From Acidobacteriota bacterium (GTDB lineage Bacteria > Acidobacteriota > Terriglobia > Terriglobales > Acidobacteriaceae): a stretch of 64,000 nt of DNA. The position numbers and the translations under genes are program-made. The stretch spans positions 62,001-126,000 of the forward strand of contig JAJYVF010000009.1 of assembly GCA_021792135.1 (NCBI GenBank), read 5' to 3'. The notes beneath the pieces are model-generated. The model was not told the DNA's origin. It made no database searches and saw only the letters and a program-made list of their open reading frames with translations. This document shows, one piece after another, positions 28,791-38,746 of the stretch. Position 1 is the stretch's first letter. Every line of letters begins with the position of its first letter.

Positions 28791-30121
28791 CGAGAGGGCT
28801 CCGGAGCGAGGACGGCGGGTGATTCGATGCGTTTGATTTCGCCGACGATGGGCACGTAGGCGACGATGGCCATGAGCGCGGCGGCGGCTACGAAGACCAG
28901 CGCGCCGTGGAACGAGCCGGTGGTTTTGACGATGTAGCCGATGACGATGGGCGTGGTGATGCCGGCGAGATTGCCAATGAGGTTGAAGAGGCCGCCGTTG
29001 ATTCCGACCAGGTCTTTGGGTGAGGTGTCGGAGACGACCGTCCAGCCGAGCGCGCCGAATCCCTTGCCTAGAAAGGCAAGCGACATGAAGAGCATGACGG
29101 CGGAGCGGGTGCTGACGTAATTGCAGGCGACCATGGACATGGCCAGCAGCATGCCGGCGACGATGGGGACCTTGCGCGCAAAGGTGAGGGTGTGGCCGGA
29201 GCGCAGGAGGCGGTCGGAGACGACTCCGCCGAGGACGCCTCCGAAGCAGCCGCAGAGCGCCGGCAGAGCGGCGAGGAAGCCGACTTTCACGATGGAGATG
29301 TGGCGGGCGCGGTTGAGATAGACGGGAAACCAGGTGAGGAAGAACCACGTGAGCGTGGTGATGCAGTACTGGCCGAGGTAGATGCCGACCAGCATGCGCT
29401 TGCTGAGCAGCCAGCGGATGGCCGACCAGGTAAGGGTGTTGGCGCGGGGGCGATTGCTGGAATCCAGCGTGGCGAGGCCGCCGCCGCGCTCGATCTCGTC
29501 GATCTCGGACTGGCTGATGCGGGGATGCGAGCGCACGCCGTAGACCAGCCGAAACCAGAAGACGCTGAGGACCAGGCCCGCGACCCCGGCGAACCAGAAG
29601 CACTCTTTCCAGCCCCACAGGTGGGCGATCCAGCCCATGAGGGGCGCGAAGAAGACCAGAGCGAAATACTGCGACGAATTGAAAATGGCGGAGGCGGTTC
29701 CACGCTCGGCGGTCGGGAACCAGGCGGCGACGATGCGGCCATTGCCGGGGAAGACGGGCGCCTGCGCGAGGCCGGAGAGCAGGCGCAGGCCAAAGAGCAC
29801 GTAGAACGCGGCCATGGCGGGCAGGTATCCACTGAGGCCGGCGAGCAGGGCGCAGGCCGACCAGCAGAGGATGCTGATGCCGTAGACCGTCTTCGAACCG
29901 AAGCGGTCGAGGAGGCCGCCGGCGGGCAACTGCGCGCCCGCGTAGACCCAGGCGAACCCGGAGAAGAGATAACCGAGGCGCAGGGGATCGAGATGAAGAT
30001 CGTGGGTGAGCGAGACAGCGGCGATGGAGAGCACCACGCGATCGCCATAACTGAACGTGCTGGCGATGAAGAGCATCAGCACGATCAGATAGCGAACGTG
30101 AGTGGTCGCTTGCCGTTGCAT
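28787..30121 (-). CDS. gudP: MFS hexarate transporter (GudP-like, anion:cation symporter family)
   Basis: 444 aa, 12 transmembrane helices. Family marks: the N-terminal [24 protein letters not shown] between helices 2 and 3, and [21 protein letters not shown] in helix 4-5. Homologues in other bacteria import D-glucarate or D-galactarate with protons. Position between kdgD (8 bases upstream) and gudD supports glucarate as substrate. Confidence 0.87.
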   Translation of the reverse strand: MQRQATTHVRYLIVLMLFIASTFSYGDRVVLSIAAVSLTHDLHLDPLRLGYLFSGFAWVYAGAQLPAGGLLDRFGSKTVYGISILCWSACALLAGLSGYLPAMAAFYVLFGLRLLSGLAQAPVFPGNGRIVAAWFPTAERGTASAIFNSSQYFALVFFAPLMGWIAHLWGWKECFWFAGVAGLVLSVFWFRLVYGVRSHPRISQSEIDEIERGGGLATLDSSNRPRANTLTWSAIRWLLSKRMLVGIYLGQYCITTLTWFFLTWFPVYLNRARHISIVKVGFLAALPALCGCFGGVLGGVVSDRLLRSGHTLTFARKVPIVAGMLLAMSMVACNYVSTRSAVMLFMSLAFLGKGFGALGWTVVSDTSPKDLVGINGGLFNLIGNLAGITTPIVIGYIVKTTGSFHGALVFVAAAALMAIVAYVPIVGEIKRIESPAVLAPEPSR

Positions 30122-30129
30122 GGGCCTGG

Positions 30130-31044
30130 TCAGCAGCGTTCCGCGATGAGCATCCTGAGCTGGTCAAGCTCGGCGGGATCGAGCTCAACCAGTGGAGGCC
30201 GGACGGGGCCGGCGCTGCGGCCGACCGCGCGCATGCCGGCTTTCACGATGGAGACGGCATAGCCTTTGCGGCGGCGGCGCAGGGCAATATAGGGCAGGAC
30301 AAACTCGCGCAGCATGGTCTGGACCGCGATGCGATCGTTGCGGCGGACGGCGGCGTAGAAGTCCTGCGCGAACCGGGGGAGGAAGTTGAAGATGGCTGAG
30401 GAATATGTGGTGACGCCGATGTCCAGGTAGGGAAGCGCGAAGGTCTCCGCCGTGGGCAGGCCGCCGATGTAGACGAGGCGATCGCCGAGCCGGGCGCAGA
30501 TGCGGGTGATCAGCTCGACGTCGCCGCAACCATCTTTGAAGCCGACCAGGCTGGGGCATTTTTCGCAGAGCTTCCCGATGGCCGATTCGTCGAGGATGGC
30601 ATTGTCGCGGTTATAGAAGACGACACCCAGCGAAGTCGAGGAGCAGACGGCGCGCGCGTGCTCGATGAGGCCCGCAGGCTCGGCATTCAGCAGATACGGC
30701 GGGAAGAGGAGAATGCCGTCGGCGCCCGCCTCTTCGGCAGCGCGGGCGAACTGTATGGCGGTACGGGTTCCGTAGCCGCATCCGGCGAGCACGGGAACCC
30801 GGCCCCCGGCTGCGGAAACGGCAGCGTTGACCACGCGCGAGAACTCCGGGAGGGTGAGGGAAAAAAACTCGCCGGTGCCGCCGGCGGCGAAGAGCGCGGC
30901 CGGGCGATGCTCCAGCAGCCACGCGATGTGGTTGCGATAGGGCTGCTCGGCGAAATCGAGGTGCTCATCGAAGTGCGTGACGGGGAAAGAAAGCAGGCCC
31001 TCGCCCACTTTCTTCGCCATTTCCTGGGGGCTCATTTTGCTCAT
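30130..31044 (-). CDS. kdgD: 5-dehydro-4-deoxyglucarate dehydratase
   Basis: 304 aa from ATG 31044 (a second ATG at 31035 is as good; neither has a clear ribosome-binding site). A DapA-type barrel with [10 protein letters not shown] and the Schiff-base lysine in VGFKDGCGD, a pairing characteristic of KdgD. It dehydrates and decarboxylates 5-dehydro-4-deoxyglucarate to 2-oxoglutarate semialdehyde, the step after GudD and GarD. Heads the operon and diverges from garD over 146 bases. Confidence 0.9.
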   Translation of the reverse strand: MSKMSPQEMAKKVGEGLLSFPVTHFDEHLDFAEQPYRNHIAWLLEHRPAALFAAGGTGEFFSLTLPEFSRVVNAAVSAAGGRVPVLAGCGYGTRTAIQFARAAEEAGADGILLFPPYLLNAEPAGLIEHARAVCSSTSLGVVFYNRDNAILDESAIGKLCEKCPSLVGFKDGCGDVELITRICARLGDRLVYIGGLPTAETFALPYLDIGVTTYSSAIFNFLPRFAQDFYAAVRRNDRIAVQTMLREFVLPYIALRRRRKGYAVSIVKAGMRAVGRSAGPVRPPLVELDPAELDQLRMLIAERC

Positions 31045-31190
31045 CGGCAGGTTTGCGTGCAATGCTGGAATTCGGGGCCGCTGCGCCCGCTCCACAACTA
31101 TAGAGGAAAGGGGGCGCGGAGAGCAGAGTCCGAGCGGCTACGGCAGGTACACTGCTGGTGCCCGTCTTGTGGCGGCAGATCGGAGTGCAG
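31045..31190. promoter_or_regulatory. Divergent promoter region kdgD operon / garD
   Basis: 146 bases separate the two start codons. A -10-like TATAGT faces kdgD on the minus strand (about 31097-31103). The garD ribosome-binding site GGAG is at 31181-31184. A shared operator is likely for genes of one pathway, but I see no strong palindrome, and no regulator gene is adjacent. Confidence 0.35.
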
Positions 31191-32771
31191 ATGGGAAATG
31201 CTTCGGGAGTTACGGAACGGAATGAGGCCGCGGCGGTGCGGGCTTTGCTGATCCGGGCCAACGCGCGGGATAATGTGGCGATTGTGGTGAACGAAGGCGG
31301 GCTGCCGGCCGGCACCGTGCTGGAATCGGGGCTGGTGCTGCGGGAGGCGGTGCCGGAGGCGCACAAGGTCGCGCTGGCAGACCTGGAGAAGGGAGCGCCG
31401 ATCCTCCGCTATGGCACCGTCATCGGCTACGCCGAAGTGCCGCTGAAGGCGGGTTCGTGGGTGCACGAGCAATCGATGCGCCTGCCCGCGCCTCCGAAGC
31501 TGGACGAGCTGCCCATCTCGACGGAAGTTCCGGAGCCACTGCCGCCCCTTGAGGGATGTACCTTCGAAGGCTACGTGAATGAGGACGGCACCGTCGGCAC
31601 GAAGAATATCCTGGGGATCACAACAACGGTGCAGTGCGTGGCCGCGACGGTGGATTACGCGGTGCGGCGCATTAAGACAGAGCTGCTGCCGCGGTATCCC
31701 CATGTGGATGACGTAATTTCGCTGACGCATTCCTACGGGTGCGGGATCGCGCTCGATGCGCCGGGAGCGGAGATTCCCGTCCGCACGCTGCGCAATCTGA
31801 GCCGGAACCCGAATCTGGGCGGCGCACCGATGATGGTGAGCCTGGGATGCGAGAAGCTGCAGCCCGCTGTGCTGGTGGCGTCGCCGGACTTTCCGGTTCT
31901 GGATACGAGTGCCAATGTCGTGCGGCTGCAGGATGAGCAGCACCATGGCTTCGAAGACATGGTGACGGCCATCATGCGCATGGCCGAGGCGCGGCTGGTT
32001 CGGCTGAATGCGCGCCGACGGGTGACGCGCCCGGCTGCGGATCTGATTGTGGGCATGCAGTGCGGCGGGAGCGATGCCTTCTCGGGGGTGACGGCGAATC
32101 CGGCGCTGGGCCATGCGGCGGATCTGCTGGTGCGCGCGGGGGCGACGGTGATTTTCTCCGAAGTGACGGAGGTGCGCGACGCGGCGGCGATTGTGACGGC
32201 GCGGGCGGCGAATGAGACGGTGGCGCGGGAATTCATCCGCGAGCTGGCGTGGTACGACGATTATCTGAGCCGCGGGGAGACGGATCGCAGCGCGAATCCA
32301 TCGCCGGGCAACAAGAAGGGCGGGCTGACCAACATTGTCGAGAAGGCGCTGGGAGCAACGGCAAAAGCGGGATCGACGGCGCTGGCCGGGGTGCTGGGGC
32401 CGGGGGAGCGGGTGAACCGCAGGGGGCTGATCTTCGCGGCGACTCCGGCGGGCGATTTTGTGTGCGGCACCCTGCAACTGGCGGCGGGGATGAACGTTCA
32501 CGTCTTCACGACGGGCCGGGGCACGCCGTACGGTCTGGCGATGGCTCCGGTGATCAAGGTGGCGTCGCGGAGCGCACTCGCGCAGCGGTGGTCGGACCTG
32601 ATCGACGTGGATGCGGGGGTGATCGCGACGGGGAAAGCCAGCGTGGAGGAAGTCGGCGAGCAGATCTTCCGGCTGATTCTCGATGTGGCCAGCGGGCGCA
32701 AGGTGACGTGCGCGGATCGCTGGGGACTGCACAACGATCTGGCGCTGTTCAATCCCTCGCCGGTGACGTAG
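31191..32771 (+). CDS. garD: Galactarate dehydratase (UxaA family)
   Basis: 526 aa from ATG 31191, seven bases after GGAG. N-terminal SAF domain (residues 1-95) and the UxaA/GarD catalytic part with [29 protein letters not shown] and [19 protein letters not shown]; the Cys and His of these blocks are expected to bind iron. It turns meso-galactarate into 5-dehydro-4-deoxyglucarate, the same intermediate GudD makes. An altronate dehydratase is the main alternative; the neighbouring kdgD and gudD favour GarD. Confidence 0.88.
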   Translation: MGNASGVTERNEAAAVRALLIRANARDNVAIVVNEGGLPAGTVLESGLVLREAVPEAHKVALADLEKGAPILRYGTVIGYAEVPLKAGSWVHEQSMRLPAPPKLDELPISTEVPEPLPPLEGCTFEGYVNEDGTVGTKNILGITTTVQCVAATVDYAVRRIKTELLPRYPHVDDVISLTHSYGCGIALDAPGAEIPVRTLRNLSRNPNLGGAPMMVSLGCEKLQPAVLVASPDFPVLDTSANVVRLQDEQHHGFEDMVTAIMRMAEARLVRLNARRRVTRPAADLIVGMQCGGSDAFSGVTANPALGHAADLLVRAGATVIFSEVTEVRDAAAIVTARAANETVAREFIRELAWYDDYLSRGETDRSANPSPGNKKGGLTNIVEKALGATAKAGSTALAGVLGPGERVNRRGLIFAATPAGDFVCGTLQLAAGMNVHVFTTGRGTPYGLAMAPVIKVASRSALAQRWSDLIDVDAGVIATGKASVEEVGEQIFRLILDVASGRKVTCADRWGLHNDLALFNPSPVT

Positions 32772-32786
32772 GCGCGGGACTTACAA

Positions 32787-33365
32787 CTACGGAAGAGGCG
32801 GGCGGCTCAGCGCGACTGCGATGTGAGGGCGCGTTGGCGTGGCGTCGAGGAGGCGGTGAATCTGGCCGGCGACGTCCTGGCCTACGGGACCGCCATCATA
32901 GCGGCGGCGGACGATTCCGCTGCGGTCGATGAGGAAGGTGACCGGCACGCCGAGGACGCCGCCGTAGAGCTCGCCGAGGCGTGCGTCGCCCATGACGATG
33001 GGGAAGTTGGGGTGCATGCGCTGGACGAAGGTGCGCACCGGCGATGGGTCATCGTCCATGGAAACGGCGAGCACCTGAAAGCCCTGAGGGCCGAACTGGC
33101 GCTGCCACTCCGTAAAACGGGGAATTTCCACGCGGCAGGGTGCGCACCAGGTGGCCCAGAAATTGAGCAGGACCACTTTGCCGCGGAAATCCGCGAGGCG
33201 GATGGGCGTGCCGCCGAGGGTGGTGCGGGCGAAATCCGGGGCGGTGCGGTTGAGGAGGCTCTCCGCCGCATGGCCGCCGCCGGCGGAGAAGAGAAGCGCG
33301 AGCGCAAGCACGCAGGGCACCGCGCTTCGCAGAGCTGGTCGCGTACTACTCCGACTTCTGAGCAC
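32787..33365 (-). CDS. Exported TlpA-like thiol-disulfide protein
   Basis: 192 aa from GTG 33365 with GAGG upstream; a longer frame to 33407 lacks a site. A Sec-type signal peptide (residues 1-32, cut near GGHAAES) precedes a thioredoxin fold with the active site WCAPC (in NFWATWCAPCRVEIP) and the cis-Pro in GVPVTFLID. Such proteins reduce disulfides or service cytochrome c haem sites in the periplasm. The start overlaps the rhodanese gene stop by 20 bases. Confidence 0.88.
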   Translation of the reverse strand: MLRSRSSTRPALRSAVPCVLALALLFSAGGGHAAESLLNRTAPDFARTTLGGTPIRLADFRGKVVLLNFWATWCAPCRVEIPRFTEWQRQFGPQGFQVLAVSMDDDPSPVRTFVQRMHPNFPIVMGDARLGELYGGVLGVPVTFLIDRSGIVRRRYDGGPVGQDVAGQIHRLLDATPTRPHIAVALSRPPLP

Positions 33366-33834
33366 GGTAGCCTCGCCCAACCCAGTCGGTGCCGAAATTG
33401 TCGGCAATATAGAGCGCCTTCACGTTGGTGAATCCCATCTGGTGCAGCAGGCGCCACGCCGGGCCAATGTTCGGGCAGCGGTCCCACGGACAACAGCCAC
33501 AATAGATCACGATGGCCTGACGGTGCGGAAGGCTGGCAACGCGGGCGCGCAGCTTGTTGAGACCGTCGGGGCTCGCGGCGGGGCCGGCGTACTCCGCGGC
33601 GGGAATGTGGTCTTCGTCATAGAGGATGCGCGAGCCGACCTGAAGGATCAGAGGACGCGGCGCGCCGGACTGCAGTTCGCGGTTCAGCTCTTCCGGCTGC
33701 AGCAGCTGGCCGTGAGGAATGGCGGTCGCGCTCAGGGGGCCGGCAGAGGACTGCGCGTGCAGCGCGTCTGCGAGGAAGGGCGCGGCCAGGAGCTGCAGAA
33801 GTACTTGCCGCCTGCTGAGATGATTTGGGCGCAT
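33346..33834 (-). CDS. Tat-exported rhodanese-like protein
   Basis: 162 aa. The N-terminus has a twin-arginine signal (SRRQVLLQLLAAPFLADALHA) and is followed by a rhodanese domain with the putative catalytic Cys in VIYCGCCPWDRCPN, an unusually Cys-rich loop (four Cys in ten residues). Rhodaneses move sulfane sulfur; here in the periplasm, coupled to a TlpA-like thiol protein. GGAG lies eight bases before the ATG. Confidence 0.83.
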   Translation of the reverse strand: MRPNHLSRRQVLLQLLAAPFLADALHAQSSAGPLSATAIPHGQLLQPEELNRELQSGAPRPLILQVGSRILYDEDHIPAAEYAGPAASPDGLNKLRARVASLPHRQAIVIYCGCCPWDRCPNIGPAWRLLHQMGFTNVKALYIADNFGTDWVGRGYRAQKSE

Positions 33835-33957
33835 ACAGGGTCTCCGAGGTTCCCGGAACCATTGTAGAAGAATGCCAGGACGAGCCGGAAGGCGCTCGCA
33901 GGATGCGGTCCGGTTGCGATTGACCCTGGCGGAAGGGGCATGGTTCGATGAGAGCTG

Positions 33958-36300
33958 GTGAGCCGCAAAGCTGTTCTGCCGATCGACGCGATCCTGCCGG
34001 AGATGGCTGCTTCTCCTGCGAAGTCCCCGAACCTCGTTATCGAGGCTGCGCCCGGGGCGGGGAAGACAACACGGGTTCCGCCGGAGCTTTTGAAGATTGT
34101 TGAGGGCGAGGTGCTGGTGCTGGAGCCGCGGCGGATTGCGGCGCGCATGGCGGCTCGGCGCGTGGCGTGGGAGATGGGCGAGACGCTGGGCGAAACCGTG
34201 GGCTACCAGGTTCGCTTTGAGGAGGTGGCCGGCTCCCGGACGCGGCTGCGCTTTCTGACGGAAGGCGTGCTGACGCGGCGGCTGATTTCCGATCCGGAAC
34301 TGAAGGGCGTGGCCGCTGTCGTACTGGATGAGTTCCACGAGCGGCATCTGGAAAGCGATCTGGCGCTGGCGCTGCTGAAGCGGCTCCAGCAAAAGCGGCC
34401 AGAGCTGCGGATCGTGGTGATGTCGGCGACGCTGGAGGCCGATCCGGTGGCGCGGTTTCTCAATAGCTGCCCGATCCTGCGCTCGGAGGGACGGCTGTTC
34501 GAGCTGGCGGTGAGGCACCTGCCGTACTCGCCGAAGACGCTCGAGACGCAGATGCGCGATGCGCTGGAGATGCTGCTTCGCGAAGGGCTGACCGGCGACA
34601 TTCTGGCGTTTCTGCCCGGGGCAGCGGAGATCCGGCGCAGCATGCGCGAGTGCGAGGAGGCGGCGCGGCGGGTGGGGCTGCTGGTTCTGCCGCTGCACGG
34701 CAGCCTGTCGCCGGAGGAGCAGGACCGCGCGGTGGCGCCGGCTGCGCAGCGGCGGCTGATTCTGGCGACGAATGTGGCGGAAAGCTCGATTACGGTGGAG
34801 GGCGTGACGGCGGTGATCGACAGCGGGCTGGCGCGGGTGGCGAGCTGGTCGCGCTGGACGGGCTTTGAGACGCTGCGAGTGAGCCGCGTGAGCAAGGCTT
34901 CAGCGCAACAGCGGGCGGGGCGAGCCGGGCGCACCGGGCCGGGGCGCGTGCTGCGGACCTATACGGCGGAGGATTATCAGCGGCGGCCGGAGCACGATAC
35001 GCCGGAGATTCTGCGCGGGGATCTGTCGCAGCTTTGCCTGACGCTGCGGGCCATGGGACTCGATGCCCGGAGCGGCCTCGAGTGGCTGGATGTTCCGCCG
35101 GACGAGGCGCTGGCCGCCGCCGATTCGCTGCTGGACAGGCTGCGCGCGAAGGGAGAAGAGGCGATGCGGCTGGCGCGGTTTCCGCTGCCGCCGCGGCTCT
35201 CGCGCCTGGTGGTGGAGGCGGTGGAGCGCGGCGTGGGGGAGGACGGCTGCGCGGCGGCGGCGATGCTGGGGGCGGGCGGGGATCGGGGCAGCAACGACCT
35301 GATGGCGGCGCTGGACCGGCGCGGCGATCCGCGGCTGCAGCAGCACATCGCGCAGCTGCGCCGGATCGCCCGGATGCGCAAACAGCAGGGGCACGATGAG
35401 GAAGCGCTGCTGAAGTCGGTGCTGGCGGCGTTTCCGGATCGGGTGGCGCGGCTGCGGGCGGGGAAACAGGTGCTGCTTGCGACGGGAGGCTCGGCGGAGG
35501 TGATGGGCGAGCCGCCTGGGTACGAATTCATGGCTGCCGTCGATGCCGAGGACCGCCGGGACAGGCCGCTGCCGCTGGTTCGCATGACGGCGCGGATCGA
35601 GCCGGAGTGGCTGATCGATCTGTTTCCGGAGCGCGTGCGCGAGGAGACGCGGCTGGCGTGGAACCGCACGAGCGAACGCGTGGAGGCCACGAGCGCGCTG
35701 CTCTATGACGAGCTGATCCTGCAGCAGTCGCGGGATGCGGCGTCCGATCCGCAGGCGGCGGCGGAGCTGCTGGCGCGGAATGCGATGGAGGCGGGAATCG
35801 AGCGCTTTGTGGATCCGGAGGCGCTGGAGCAGTTGCTGGCGCGGGTGGAGTTCGCGGGGATGGATCCGCCGGGCGTGCAGCGGACGCTGGCGGAACTGTG
35901 TGCGGGACTGACGAGCTTTGCCGAGCTGCGCACCGAGGCGCGGAATCTGATCTCCGCGCTGGAGAGACGAGCCGGCGGCGGGCGGCTGGAGCAGATGGCG
36001 CCTGCGACGATCCGACTGCGGAATGGGCGCACGACGAGGGTTCACTACGAGCGCGGGAAGCCACCCTGGATCGCGTCGCGGCTGCAGGATTTTTTCGGGA
36101 TGCGGGAGACACCGCGGATTGGGCCGAAGCAGACGCCGGTGGTGGTGCAGCTGCTGGCGCCGAATCACCGGCCGGTGCAGACGACGACCGATCTGGCCGG
36201 CTTCTGGGAGCGGCTGTACCCGCAGGTACGGCGCGAGCTGATGCGGCGGTACCCAAAGCACGCCTGGCCGGAACAGCCGCTCAGCCCGGAGCGGGTGTGA
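33958..36300 (+). CDS. hrpB: ATP-dependent helicase HrpB
   Basis: 780 aa DEAH-type helicase. Motif I APGAGKTTRVP (about residue 30), motif II DEFHERH, motif III VMSATLEA and motif VI QQRAGRAGRTGPG are all intact, and the HA2 and HrpB C-terminal domains (GRTTRVHYERGKPPW, RRYPKHAWPE) complete the protein. RNA helicase with a poorly known role in bacteria. GTG start with GAGAG nearby; divergent from the rhodanese gene over 123 bases. Confidence 0.92.
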   Translation: MSRKAVLPIDAILPEMAASPAKSPNLVIEAAPGAGKTTRVPPELLKIVEGEVLVLEPRRIAARMAARRVAWEMGETLGETVGYQVRFEEVAGSRTRLRFLTEGVLTRRLISDPELKGVAAVVLDEFHERHLESDLALALLKRLQQKRPELRIVVMSATLEADPVARFLNSCPILRSEGRLFELAVRHLPYSPKTLETQMRDALEMLLREGLTGDILAFLPGAAEIRRSMRECEEAARRVGLLVLPLHGSLSPEEQDRAVAPAAQRRLILATNVAESSITVEGVTAVIDSGLARVASWSRWTGFETLRVSRVSKASAQQRAGRAGRTGPGRVLRTYTAEDYQRRPEHDTPEILRGDLSQLCLTLRAMGLDARSGLEWLDVPPDEALAAADSLLDRLRAKGEEAMRLARFPLPPRLSRLVVEAVERGVGEDGCAAAAMLGAGGDRGSNDLMAALDRRGDPRLQQHIAQLRRIARMRKQQGHDEEALLKSVLAAFPDRVARLRAGKQVLLATGGSAEVMGEPPGYEFMAAVDAEDRRDRPLPLVRMTARIEPEWLIDLFPERVREETRLAWNRTSERVEATSALLYDELILQQSRDAASDPQAAAELLARNAMEAGIERFVDPEALEQLLARVEFAGMDPPGVQRTLAELCAGLTSFAELRTEARNLISALERRAGGGRLEQMAPATIRLRNGRTTRVHYERGKPPWIASRLQDFFGMRETPRIGPKQTPVVVQLLAPNHRPVQTTTDLAGFWERLYPQVRRELMRRYPKHAWPEQPLSPERV

Positions 36301-36392
36301 ACAGCGGCGGGGGCGGAGACTCCGATTGAATCTCCGGCCGCGCACATCGTCGCGAGCCGATCCTGAGCGACAATGCGGACTGAGCAGGCACA

Positions 36393-38699
36393 ATGAAAAG
36401 GATGACGATGAAGAGGAAGGCAACGCTGGTGGTTTGGGCCATTCTGGGTTGTGCAACGATGGCGTTCGCGGCGCAGACAACGGAAGAGCCGGTGGATTAT
36501 GTTTCGCCGAACATCGGCGGCATCGGGCAGCTGCTGACGGCGACGATTCCCTACGTGCAATATCCGCACGGGATGGCGCGGCTCTACGCGGAAACCACGC
36601 CGGGAATCACGGACCGCTATCTTGCGGACAAGATTTACGGATTTCCCGCGGGGCCGGCGCTGCTGATGGCATCGACGGGATCGGCGGGGACGCATCCGGC
36701 GGATTACGGGTCCGATTTCGACCATGACTTTGAGAGGGCGACTCCCTATTACTATGAGGCGGACTTAGAGACCTGGGGGATTCAGGCAGAACTTACACCG
36801 ACGCGCGAGGCCGGCTATTACCGGTTTACCTTTCCGGCCAGTGAGCACAGTCATCTCGTGCTGAGTCTCGGAGCTGACGCGGAGCTTTATGTTGCGGGGC
36901 CGGCGGCTGTTGCCGGCAGCGAGCGGATGGGCGGGGACGCGGCGCGCGTTGCGGAACACAGCGGCGAGACGCGGGAGTACTTCTATGCCGAGTTTTCGCG
37001 GCCGTTCAGCGCCTGGCAGACATGGCAGAACGGGAACCTGACGCACACAGCTCGACAGGCCGGCGAGGGCATCGGCTTCGTCACCGATATGGCGACGCGG
37101 GCCGGTGAGGTCATGGAGGTACGGGTCGGAATCTCCTATATCAGCGCCGATCAGGCGCGGCGGAATCTACAGCGAGAGATACCGAACTGGAACTTCGATG
37201 CAGTGAAGGCGCAGGCACGCGCTGTGTGGAACCACGATCTCGGCGCGATCCGGCTTGTGGGCGGTACCGAGAAGCAGCGCACCATCTTTTACACGGCGCT
37301 CTATCGCGCAATGGGACGCATGACCGATATCACCGAAGATGGCCGTTACTTCAGCGGCTACGACCACAAGGTGCACGAGGCCGCGGGGCACGACTTCTAT
37401 GTGGACGACGGGATGTGGGATACCTTCCGCTCCGAACATCCTCTGCAGTTGCTGCTGAACGCGCACCGGCAGGAGGATATAGCCCGGTCGTACATCCGCA
37501 TGTATGAGCAGAGCGGATGGATGCCGTCGTTTCCCTCGGTTGCCGGCGAGCAGGCGGTGATGATCGGCCATCACGGGGCCGAGTTCCTCCTGGACCTGTA
37601 CGAAAAGGGCTATCGCGATTTCGATGTGGAGCAGGCCTACGCAGGTATGCGCAAGAATGCGACCCAGGCTACTTTGCTTCCCTGGAGCCGGGCTCCACTG
37701 ACTGGGCTGGACCGCGTGTATTTCGAGAAGGGATTCTTCCCCGCGCTGGCGTGGGGAGAGAAGGAAACCGTGCCGCAGGTCACGGGGGAACGGCGCCAGG
37801 CGGTTTCGGTCACGATTGAGAACAGTTACGACGACTGGTGTGTGGCGCAACTGGCCAAGGCGCTGGGAAAGCAGCAGGATGCGGCCTATTTCCTGAAGCT
37901 GGCCCATAACTATCAGAACGTCTTCAACCCAGCCATCGACTTTATGGCTCCCAGGAGCGCCGATGGCAGGTGGGTTGAGCCATTCGATCCGAAGTTAGGG
38001 GGCGGACAGGGCGGACGCGATTATTTCACCGAGATGGATGCGTGGACTTATACCTTCGGTGTGCAGCACGATGTGGCGGGGCTGATCCACTTATTCGGCG
38101 GGCGCGATGCCTTCAATCACAAGCTCGATCTGCTCTTTGTCGAGCAATACGGCACGTCGAAGTACCGTTTCCTGAACCAGTTTCCCGATTCTACGGGGCT
38201 GGTTGGACTGTATGCGCAGGGCAACGAGCCAAGCTTCCACATCCCCTATCTTTACGATTTTTCCGGAGAGCCGTGGAAGACGCAGCGCCGGGTACGCGAG
38301 ATGATGGACCTCTGGTACGGGGACGGGCCGCTCGGCATCCCGGGCGACGATGACGGCGGGGAGACTTCGTCGTGGTATGTGCTGAGCGCGATGGGATTCT
38401 ATCCGGTCTGCCCCGGCAGTCCGGTGTATGAGATCGGCAGCCCGATTTTCGCGAAGACGGCGATTCGTATGGGGAATGGGAAGGAGTTCACGATCATCGC
38501 CGATCATGTATCGGCGAGGAACAAATATATCCAGTCGGCCACGCTGAACGGGCAGCCCCTGGACAAACCGTGGTTCCGTCACGCCGATATTGCCAATGGC
38601 GGCACGCTGACGCTGGAAATGGGAGACAGGCCCAGCCGGCAATGGGGCAGCGCACCCGAGGATGCGCCGCCGTCGATGTCGGATGAAAACGCAGAATGA
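36393..38699 (+). CDS. Secreted GH92 alpha-mannosidase
   Basis: 768 aa. Signal peptide (MKRKATLVVWAILGCATMAF, cut near AAQ), the N-terminal beta-sandwich domain, then the (alpha/alpha)6 domain with DGMWDTFRSEHPL, MPSFPSVAGEQAVMIGHH, and GIPGDDDGGETSSWYV, the calcium/catalytic signature of GH92. These enzymes trim alpha-mannose from N-glycans or mannan. Three ATG are possible (36393, 36402, 36408); the third has AAAAGG six bases upstream and may be the real start. First gene of the glycan-degradation stretch. Confidence 0.92.
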   Translation: MKRMTMKRKATLVVWAILGCATMAFAAQTTEEPVDYVSPNIGGIGQLLTATIPYVQYPHGMARLYAETTPGITDRYLADKIYGFPAGPALLMASTGSAGTHPADYGSDFDHDFERATPYYYEADLETWGIQAELTPTREAGYYRFTFPASEHSHLVLSLGADAELYVAGPAAVAGSERMGGDAARVAEHSGETREYFYAEFSRPFSAWQTWQNGNLTHTARQAGEGIGFVTDMATRAGEVMEVRVGISYISADQARRNLQREIPNWNFDAVKAQARAVWNHDLGAIRLVGGTEKQRTIFYTALYRAMGRMTDITEDGRYFSGYDHKVHEAAGHDFYVDDGMWDTFRSEHPLQLLLNAHRQEDIARSYIRMYEQSGWMPSFPSVAGEQAVMIGHHGAEFLLDLYEKGYRDFDVEQAYAGMRKNATQATLLPWSRAPLTGLDRVYFEKGFFPALAWGEKETVPQVTGERRQAVSVTIENSYDDWCVAQLAKALGKQQDAAYFLKLAHNYQNVFNPAIDFMAPRSADGRWVEPFDPKLGGGQGGRDYFTEMDAWTYTFGVQHDVAGLIHLFGGRDAFNHKLDLLFVEQYGTSKYRFLNQFPDSTGLVGLYAQGNEPSFHIPYLYDFSGEPWKTQRRVREMMDLWYGDGPLGIPGDDDGGETSSWYVLSAMGFYPVCPGSPVYEIGSPIFAKTAIRMGNGKEFTIIADHVSARNKYIQSATLNGQPLDKPWFRHADIANGGTLTLEMGDRPSRQWGSAPEDAPPSMSDENAE

Positions 38700-38746
38700 G
38701 CGGGGGCAGGATGCCGGAGTGAGTTGCAGGACAGATGCGGAGCAGC

